Shown: positions 56,351-64,000 of the stretch, in pieces
Numbering within the stretch: position 1 is the first letter of the stretch
Layout: each line of letters opens with the position of its first letter
Assembly: GCA_022606135.1 (NCBI GenBank)
Contig: JABYQN010000006.1
Span: 2,604,001 to 2,668,000 of the forward strand
Source: Fomes fomentarius
Taxonomy: Eukaryota > Basidiomycota > Agaricomycetes > Polyporales > Polyporaceae
Direction: 5' to 3'
Length of the DNA stretch: 64,000 nt
Notes under the pieces: model-generated
What the model was told of the DNA's origin: nothing
The model's database searches: none
What the model saw: only the letters and a program-made list of their open reading frames with translations
Made by a program: the position numbers and the translations under genes

Positions 56351-59300
56351 ATGACTGCCTCTATCGAAGATGTCAAAGACAAGTCTTTCGACTACATTGT
56401 ATGCGGTGAGCGCTCGCTGTACTGGTCGTCTTCATCGGCCTTGCCGCTCACTCTGCGCATTGTGCCTGCTCAGGCGGTGGTGTACGGTTGCCTCTTTCTT
56501 TACGACGTGTAACATCTAATCAGAAACGGCTAGACCGTCGGTCTTACCGTCGCTGCACGTTTGACCGAGGATCCCAACACGACGGTTCTGGTTTTGGAAG
56601 CCGGCAACGCCAACATTGGCGATATGGCTCTTCGTGAGTGAATGCGCTTCTGTATTTATTCCGCGCCACCGACATTCTTACAGTCAGACCCGCGTCTTTC
56701 GGAAGCCACTTCGGGAATCCCGCTTATTCCTGGGACCACAACACGGTACCTGTCTTCCTAGAATATGCGCCCTCTACCAATTCTCATCCTACAAATAGAT
56801 CAAGCAGAAGTCCACAGGCGACAACACCCACTCGTGGGCAAGGTCGGTATATGCGCCTAAGCCATGACCAATACGTCGCTCACTTGCATCCCAGAGGCAA
56901 GGGTCTCGGGGGAAGTTCCGGTATCAACTTCTTGTGCTGGATCAAGCCACCTGCGGCGGACATCGATGGTAAGCCCTGCCTAATCGTCGCCTTTTGCGTC
57001 AGTGATTGAACTGATGGAATTCAAGACATTGAACGTCTCGGCAACCCTGGTTGGAACTGGAAGAACTTTGAAAAATACTGTCAACGTACGGAAGGGTGAG
57101 CGCCATTGACATCTCACATTGTGAGACCCTACACATGGACCATTTAGATTTGTTCCCCCCGCCGAGGCCATCGGTTTGCGTAAGGGCCTGAAGCTGGATA
57201 CCTTGAACATGGGGACAGACGGTAAGTAGCTTGCTATAATGGCTCTGATCTCGTCAAATTGACTTAAAAGTCATACAGGACCTCTTACAATTGCTTATCC
57301 TGACACCATCGACGACGGAGAACAGAAGGTGCAGCAGGTGGGCACAATCAGAAACTCTTTGACGGGCTTGACTGACATTCATTTCAGGCATTCATCAATG
57401 CTGGTCTGCCTGTCGCGCTTGGGCCGGTAAGTGATAGTCATGTACCACGGCGATATAACCCTCTCACAATAAGTTAGATGAATGGACAGGTAAATCTTCG
57501 TTGAGCTGACTTTTGGATTTGAACCCTAACAGTCTGCTAGCCTCATGGAGCGTACTTCGCCCCCTGCACCTACGACCCCAACACACACACTCGAACATAT
57601 GCTACTACGGTATGTCCATATTTGCACAATCCATATGCATGGGTATGAACCGACTGCTGACTCTGTATAGGCGTTCTACCTTCCCAACAAAGATCGACCC
57701 AACTTCATTGTGCTCGTTGGAGCCCATGTAAATCGAGTTATCCCAGCTGCGGACAACGGGTCTGAATATGTTGCGGAATCAGTTCAATTCCAGCATGGCG
57801 GCGAAATCTACCTTGCACGCGCGAAGAAGGAGGTCATCCTCAGTACCGGGTGAGGACTGAATCTCGTGTCTTACACAGATGAATTTTTTCATTGATTGCA
57901 TCGCCTCCACAGAACATTGAAGTCTCCACAGATCCTTGAGCTCTCCGGGATCGGCAACCCCAACCTTCTTCGTAAGATTGGCATCCCGACAAAAGTCGAT
58001 TTACCTGGAGTCGGTACCAATATCCAGGAACACATGATCGTTGGTGTTAGTTTCGGTATGTTCTCGTTCATGTTCAGCGAATGTATGTTCACGCGGCGTG
58101 TTAGAACTCCGAGATGATGTACACTTCGATACCTTGGACTTGTTGGCCGACCCAGAGACCGCTGCGAAGCACCTGAAACTCCAGTCAGTATGACTGAGAT
58201 CTCATCCTAATTCCCTGCCTGTCTGATCCTCGTACAGTGAATCAGGAGAGGGTCTCTTCACCACCGGTATCATTGGATTCAACTTCGCGAAGCTCAGCGA
58301 AGTTACACCTAGGGCAAGTGAGATCGTCAAGGCGGTTGAAGACAAGATCAAGAAGAACGCCAACAGCTACCCACCTGGCCTGTTGGAGCAGTACGAAATC
58401 TCCGTGGAACGTCTGAAGAATGGCGTCGGATGCGAATTCATCAGTTTCCCTGGACTCAACTCGCGTCCCAGTACGTACCTGATCTATTGATGGCTAGGCC
58501 AGACAGGCTCATTGCTTTTCAACAGATCCTCCTGAAAAGGGCAAGCGGTACATCTCGTTCTACGTTGCCATGAACCATACGTTCTCTAGGGGTACCATTG
58601 TAAGTTTCTGCTATCCATCAATTGTTATAGTCTTCAATCCGTCTGCAGCACGCGAGTTCGAAGGACCCTTCTGTGGATCCTGAATTTGACCCTCGCTACT
58701 TTGACGAGGAAGTCGGTGCGTTTAGACGACTCTTGGCAAAGGTGCCATAGAAGCTGACGAGTCATCAAGATCTACAAGTTTGGGTCGAGATGGTCAAGTT
58801 CGCGCGGAGCCTGCGCAATGTCTCACCGCTCAAGGAAATGACCAGTGCGTTACAGCGCTCCATCTGACCGCCTGACTTACTGACGGTTCTTTCCAGCGAA
58901 AGAGCATAACCCTGGCCCCGAGGTTCAGACCGATGAGCAGATTGTCGGTAAGTGTTGAGTTTTGACCGTAGTGTCGAAGTGACGATGGACAGTGAGATAG
59001 ATTGGATCAAAAAGGTCATGTCAACTACGTGGCGTACGTTTCAACAGTATCCCTGAGTATCAGAAACATCCCATTGACTCCCTCACAGACACTGCTGGAT
59101 CGTGCTCTATGCTCCCCAAAGCCAACGGTGGCGTCGTTGATTCCCATCTCAAGGTTCGTTATCTGCATATTGGGGTGTTAGCCTAGATACTGAATACGGG
59201 GTAGGTCTATGGCACGAAGAACCTGAGAGTGGCCGACCTTTCTGTACTCCCGCTGCACATCGCTGCACATCCTCAAGGTAAGCGATTTGACTGTTGTGTT

Positions 59301-59445
59301 GACCTCCAAGCTCAAGTTAGTATATCCAGCGGCCGCATATGTTATCGGAGAGCAAGGTACGTTTCTTGGTTGTTTTTAAGATGAAAAGCATACTCACGAA
59401 AATACTGCAGCTGCGGATATCGTGAAGGGCAAGTTTCAGCTGTGA
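56351..59445 (+). CDS. GMC oxidoreductase (aryl-alcohol/glucose oxidase-like), about 25 exons, no signal peptide
   Basis: FAD-dependent alcohol or sugar oxidase or dehydrogenase; in wood- and litter-decay fungi such enzymes often supply hydrogen peroxide. The FAD motif FDYIVCGGGTVGLTVAARLT is split over three exons, with TEDPNTTVLVLEAGN following. Further blocks: GKGLGGSSGINFLCW (GMC signature 1), PHGAYFAPCTYDPNTHTRTY, GTLKSPQILELSGIGNPNLL (signature 2), VDLPGVGTNIQEHMIVGV, and near the C-terminus HTAGSCSMLPKANGGVVDSH and LSVLPLHIAAHPQAAAYVIG, which contain the two His expected in the active site. It ends KGKFQL at 59445. The N-terminus, MTASIEDVKDKSFDYIV, has no signal peptide, so an intracellular enzyme is likely. 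Two microexons phase perfectly: 56474-56481 (8 bases) and 57478-57489 (12 bases). Length about 600 residues. The substrate is not predictable. Confidence 0.93.
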
Positions 59446-59841
59446 GAGGGCCGTGTCATCAAACCTCGCTGTTAGTTTGCTGAACCCTCGCCGGTGTGCT
59501 TGGTGTTTTAGTACGTCATCGCGTTGTAGATATTGAACTTGTGTACGATCCTGGCCAGTTCGGTATCAATGTATATCATGACGAGACCATACTGAGTCTA
59601 GCTAATGCGCGCTCAGTCAAAACGAGGTAGCCTCAGGGTCTCGACTCCCACGAAAGCGCCGGCCAGCAAGATCGGCGCTACGGATATGTCGGAGCGCTTG
59701 GAGGCACAGTCGCGCACTAATACATCCATCCACCTGAACGAGTTGCCATCCACCCTGTCTGCTGCACTCTCCCTCGTCGCGGAACCCGGCAAGAAGGCCG
59801 GAGCTGCTTCAATAAATATCAACCACAATTGCCCTTGCACC

Positions 59842-61504
59842 ATGTCCACCCGTCGGGCTTCCAAGTGCGTTCTGTGTCGCAGACGCTTGATTCACTGCTC
59901 AGCTTGCTCTAGGGGAAAGAAACGGGCCACAGAGGATGTGCTCAGTGACCACGAACATATGAGCGATGCTTCCTCAACATCAACTGTTGATGCACCAATG
60001 TCCGCGCGAGCTCAGGGAAAGCAGCCCGCAGCAATACCCGTGAAGAAACGTACGTTCCTAACTCTTCGCTTCTGTGCCGCAGTATCAATGTGCGGTTTCC
60101 TCGTAGCTAAACGCGCGGAAACGCGGAAGTGTCCCGTGTGCGACGAGCCCATCCCCATACGGCTACTCGGAAAGCATGCCGACTTGGAATGGGAGCGGCT
60201 GGAGGAGATCATACGGTGCATTGGGTCTACGGAGGTGCTGGGAGAGGCTGAGCCGGATGACGGGTGCGTACATGACATGCCTCTACCACACGGAACACCT
60301 TGAAATACCGTAACCCCTTCAAGACTCACGGCTCGTACTCGGCGGTCGGCACTCAAGGCGCGCCAGCATCTGAAGCCGGGGTCGTCTTCCACGTCTGAGG
60401 CGACGCTGGAGCAGACGATGAAGACGCTGCGCGCGCTGAAGAAACACCGGAAGCAGCGGCACGCGAAGCTGCGCGAGATGGCGCGCGAGGGCGAGGATGA
60501 GGATGGGCCGTGGTGGGGAGGGAAGCGCCGCGCGGATGCGGAGGAAGGAGACGGGATGGTGTGTCCAGTGTGCTCGAAGTTCGTCAGGGGAGACGTGGAT
60601 GTGGTCGAGGCGCATGTGGACTCTTGCTTGGCGTATGAGAGGATACGGCAGGAGGAGGAAGAAGAGGGGAGGCGGAGGAGTGCGGGCGTGGATATAGACG
60701 AGGATGTGGATGTAGATGGTGAGGGGCTCGGGTTCGGGGTCATGGAGGGTGTCAGTTTCCGAGGTGCGTCCTTGTGCATGCGGCACAGCTTGCAATGGGG
60801 GCTGAAGAGGTTGCAGGGACCGGGTTCGACATACGCAATCGGCAGGACCAGGATGTTGACGATGATATCGACGTAGACGGAGAAGACGAAGTGCTCTTTG
60901 GAGCACCTCAATTCACGGAGCAAGACGTTCTGGCACCCCCTGAGCTGATCGAGGCAGAAGCACAGATGGATGTTGAGGACATCGAGGTGGACATTGACGA
61001 TGACACAGGAGCATCTGAAGAGACGTCGGGTGGAGGACCACACAGAGACCCGAAGAAGGGGAAGACTTTGCGAGATCTCGTCGTCGAGGGCAAAGTCGTC
61101 CAGCAGCAGGTCGAGAACGCGAAACGGACGATGGATGAGGTGATTGGGGTGAAAGACACGGAGCAAATTGACCTCGCCATTGAACTTGCACGGAGGGGTG
61201 GAGACCAGGCTGCGCTCATACGTGCTCTGGAGAGCAAGGTTCAGCAATTGGTAAGTAAGTTCTATCATCCTGTACTCCAGTCTTGACGGTAGTGTGCTTG
61301 TTTCAGGAATCCACGAAGGTGTCGTCTTCAACGTCGCTCCTCTGTCGCATCTGTTTAGACCCCTACACTGAGCCTACGGCGTCGACTGGCTGTTGGCACA
61401 CCTGCTGTCGCGAATGTTGGCTGCGATGCCTTGGGTCGACAAAGTTGTGCCCTATCTGCAAGAGAATCACAGGTGCAACGGATTTGAGGAGAGTATACCT
61501 GTAG
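59842..61504 (+). CDS. RING-type E3 ubiquitin ligase, RNF220-like
   Basis: Probable ubiquitin ligase. The start chosen is ATG 59842 (MSTRRASKGKKRATEDVLSD after removing an intron with donor gtgcgt); a longer frame begins at 59605 but its extra part lacks conservation clues. Next comes a first Cys/His motif, KCPVCDEPIPIRLLGKHADL, then EWERLEEIIRC. A helical basic stretch follows (TMKTLRALKKHRKQRHAKLR), then a second zinc motif, MVCPVCSKFVRGDVDVVEAH then VDSCLAYERIRQEEEEEG. After an acidic region comes QVENAKRTMDEVIGVKDTEQ. The C-terminal RING is complete: CRICLDPYTEPTASTGCWHT, CCRECWLRCLGSTKLCPICK, ending RRVYL. Two CxxC-H-C repeats before a C-terminal RING is the RNF220 plan. Nuclear signals are likely from KGKKR. 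The substrate is unknown. Confidence 0.88.
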
Positions 61505-62393
61505 ATGCACGCATTGCATTGTCATTTGTTGTCGCTGTTTGCTGTCTGCTCTGTCTATAATGCATTGTTTTGCGCTGTGAATCAAGCGAGAATAAGCATG
61601 AAGTCACTCCGAGACCTGAAGGTACTAGAGAAAGAGAAATCCTCATATCTGGCCTTGTCATATCTTCAATATCTGCCGCTACCCAAACCATGCCGCCAAT
61701 GAGCAACAGGTTACGGTGAAGGGGATTCGGAGCGTCGATTGGACGCCACCACGACATGTATAATCACAGGAAAGAGGTTAGAATGAGGTACTCACTGGAC
61801 AGCAACCATCTCCCACACACACCACACGCCACACGCAACATGAGTGAGTCTAACAGTGAAGGGAGCTCGGATTATATGCGACGTGAGTACTATATATACA
61901 GCTGTATGTGCGAGATCATGCGAGAGGGCTGATGAGCCTGCAGGAGGAGTTGGTACACAAGCGGCGGAGGATGACACGTAGAGTACTCACTTGATCAAGG
62001 ATGGTTGGGGGTTGCTCCTCGTGTATCCGACGTAGATGATGAATGGAATCCAGCCATAGTGGACGACAGTCTGTTATGTGAGATAATATGTTGAGTACGA
62101 TCAGAACCAGCGGGGGAGCGACTTGTCATAAATGAACGCACGCGTGCCAGGTCAACGGCCTTGATGATTCTCTCCTGTAGACAATACGTTCAGCAATACA
62201 TTCGCAGAGATTGCACAACAGAGGACACACCTTTGTCTCTTCTGAGGGCATTTTGAGGCGTGGACGATGACCAACGTGGAGGATGGCGTAGAGACTAGAG
62301 TGCAACACCGGACGTTGCCGACAACTTTTTGGCTCGCATGGGCGCTTGTTGTGCGTAAGAATCCATCGTCCTCCTCGACTCGCAGATCTTCAA
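61505..62393. other. Intergenic, promoter of eIF3f
   Basis: About 890 bases between the RING gene stop and the eIF3f start. Frames of 60-99 codons only, without domains. Confidence 0.45.
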
Positions 62394-63574
62394 AATGCCT
62401 CTTGGGCCCCCATCCTCTGCGGTCTTTATCCAAAATGCTGCGCCTGGATTTATCTCAACGCCAGGGTACTTTTTTGATGCACTCGACCGCTAGGAAATAC
62501 TGATATCTTACGCGCAATCGCCTAGACGCACTCCTACTTCTGTTCTGGTCCATCCTGTAACACTGTTCTCGATCTTGGACCACTACCTGCGTAGAACGGA
62601 TGCACAGGACCGCGTAATTGGCACACTTCTTGGGACGCGCTCTGAAAATGGCGAAGTGGAGGTGCGCTCGTCGTTTGCCGTGCTGCATAGCGAGACCGCG
62701 GAGCAAGTGGCGGTGGACATGGAGTACCACCGGACGATGTACGACCTCCATCACAAGGTCAACCCGAAGGAGGTCATTGTCGGATGGTGCGCATTTGTAG
62801 CAGCTGATATATCAGATACAACTGACCAGTAATCGGCAGGTATTCGACTGGCTCTAACCTTAACACGTACTCTGCCCTCATTCAAAACTTCTACTCGCAA
62901 GAAACTGCACCACACCAAGCCATCCACCTAGCACTGAACACCGGTGTTGAGGAGGGTCAACAAGCAGGTGTTCAGGCATATGTTGGGTGTGTTCGGATTG
63001 CACATGTCCTTGTTTCAGGATCTAACCGATACGGCTTACTGTAGATCGCCAGTCGGCGTAAACCCCAAGCCCGAGAACTGTGTTTTTGTCCCAATACCAT
63101 GTGAACTCCGTTTCAATGATGCGGAGCGTAGTGGACGTGAGTGCCTTTGCGTCCTCATCTATTCCGGACATTGACAGTATGGCGTAGTCGACGTTCTCAC
63201 TTCCAACCTATCCAACTCCGCCTCGGCCACCTTCACGAACCCTGCCAGTGACCTCGAGGTCCTCGAACGCTCTCTTGTCTCCGTCTCCGAGATGCTTGAC
63301 CGCGTTCTCTCCTACGTGCAGTCCGTGCTAGCTGGGGAGGTCGAGGGTGACGCCGCGGTCGGTCGCTACTTGATGGATGCGCTTGGCCCAAGCACCGAGG
63401 ATATCGAGAGGGGCGAGTTCAACTCCCACCTCCAGGTGCGCTTATCCCACTTTCCCCCTTTGCGAAACCAGATTGACCCCCGTCCAGGATACCGTCATGG
63501 TATCGTACCTCGCAAATCTGGTCCGGTCACAAGCGGAGGTATCGTCACGTCTGGCGTTGGTGAAGGCGTCATAA
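62394..63574 (+). CDS. eIF3f: Eukaryotic translation initiation factor 3 subunit F
   Basis: MPN-domain subunit of eIF3, which assembles the 43S pre-initiation complex. Exon 1: ATG 62394, MPLGPPSSAVFIQNAAPGFI then STP; an intron (gtactt..cgcctag, about 60 bases) joins it to RTPTSVLVHPVTLFSILDHY. MPN core: RTDAQDRVIGTLLGTRSENG, EVEVRSSFAVLHSETAEQVA, DMEYHRTMYDLHHKVNPKEV, IVGWYSTG. The JAMM metal-binding residues of active deubiquitinases (H-x-H) are not present here, as usual for eIF3f. Then QETAPHQAIHLALNTGVEEG, SPVGVNPKPENCVFVPIPCE, GLDVLTSNLSNSASATFTNP, SVSEMLDRVLSYVQSVLAGE, and the last exon DTVMVSYLANLVRSQAEVSS, ending LVKAS at 63574. About 300 residues, usual length. It converges with the UreF gene, with 57 bases between stops. 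Confidence 0.93.
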
Positions 63575-63631
63575 TTCTTGTATCCTTATATCGCGGGCCT
63601 GTTGTATCCATAGGACGCGCGTGTGTACTGC

Positions 63632-63895
63632 TTAGCTGTTGAAGATGCGCGAATGCTGCAGATCGTGGCGGGATGCGATAATCTCTCCGAGGGGCCAAGT
63701 CATCGCGGGACCTCGAACAAGGACCTCGTCTGACACGCGTTCTCCACCAGTCAAACCGGCAAAAGTGGTAGATATCTCTTTGCAGCGTGTCATCTCCACC
63801 TCGACCAGCGGCCGTACTGCGTGCAGCAGGATTTGTTGTGCAGCGTATGGACCGATAGTGTTAAGGCGAACAGAGGATGACAGCAGACTACGGGC
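63632..63895 (-). CDS. UreF: Urease accessory protein UreF (last exon only; gene continues past the right edge)
   Basis: UreF works with UreD and UreG to insert nickel into urease. The exon begins after a clear acceptor (cttgttcttgcag, at about 63896-63908) and reads ARSLLSSSVRLNTIGPYAAQ, QILLHAVRPLVEVEMTRCKE, ISTTFAGLTGGE and PAMTWPLGEIIASRHDLQHS, ending RIFNS with the stop at 63632-63634. The all-helical pattern and the C-terminal ASxRHxxxxSRxFxS are characteristic of UreF across bacteria, plants and fungi. Upstream exons lie beyond base 64000; bases 63909-64000 look like intron. Identity is judged from the C-terminus alone. Confidence 0.78.
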   Translation of the reverse strand, partial: ARSLLSSSVRLNTIGPYAAQQILLHAVRPLVEVEMTRCKEISTTFAGLTGGERVSDEVLVRGPAMTWPLGEIIASRHDLQHSRIFNS

Positions 63896-64000
63896 CTGCA
63901 AGAACAAGTGTAGGTATTGGCTGCGTTCTATGTATTGCATTCACATCAAGCAAGGATACAGGAACGATGAGATAATAGAGATTAACATAAGCGATTTCAG

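Overview
The window is nuclear DNA of a filamentous basidiomycete, most likely an agaricomycete (mushroom or polypore lineage). This rests on the gene content (a velvet regulator, a DUF6533 membrane protein, an intron-rich GMC oxidase, F-box and C2H2 proteins of mushroom type), on moderately high GC, and on genes cut by many short introns (about 40-70 bases, GT..AG). Genes lie close together on both strands. There are no operons, rRNA, CRISPR arrays or recognisable transposons. CDS coordinates below run from first to last coding base and include introns. Splice sites were placed by hand from reading frame, GT/AG and family conservation.

Layout. 0-9 kb: the 5' part of a USP deubiquitinase (cut by the left edge), a C2H2 zinc-finger factor, an F-box protein and a Gcs1-type Arf GAP, all on the minus strand, with an empty 2 kb between the second and third. 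10-25 kb: VelB, a large mitochondrial-type PPR protein, a GNAT acetyltransferase, a double HMG-box protein, complex I subunit NDUFA13, an INO80 subunit F-type protein and one hypothetical protein. 26-34 kb: complex I subunit NDUFS8 (one-base frameshift in a homopolymer) divergent from prefoldin subunit 2, a secreted CAP/PR-1 protein, a TPR-SET methyltransferase and a small hypothetical. 35-41 kb: a complete 15-exon MLH3, an Rtc3/SBDS-like protein and a DAO-type FAD oxidoreductase. 41.5-45.6 kb: a tandem duplication of about 2 kb, each unit carrying one nicotinamidase; the left copy is frameshifted and the right copy is intact. 45.6-52 kb: the AFG1 mitochondrial ATPase, an unidentified multi-exon plus-strand gene (possibly a nucleolar beta-propeller protein) and a DUF6533 membrane protein in AT-richer sequence. 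52-56 kb: a gene-poor stretch with decayed-looking ORFs. 56-64 kb: a GMC oxidase of about 25 exons, an RNF220-like RING E3 ligase, eIF3f, and the last exon of the urease accessory protein UreF (cut by the right edge).

Most genes are housekeeping: mitochondrial respiration and quality control (NDUFA13, NDUFS8, PPR, AFG1), translation and folding (eIF3f, prefoldin 2), DNA repair (MLH3), chromatin (INO80F-type, SET, HMG) and ubiquitin (USP, F-box, RNF220-like). The accessory part is the nicotinamidase duplication and the 50-56 kb stretch. I found no clearly undescribed system. The best leads are the duplicated nicotinamidase locus, two one-base homopolymer frameshifts, the unidentified 47.8-50.2 kb gene and extreme microexon use in the GMC gene.
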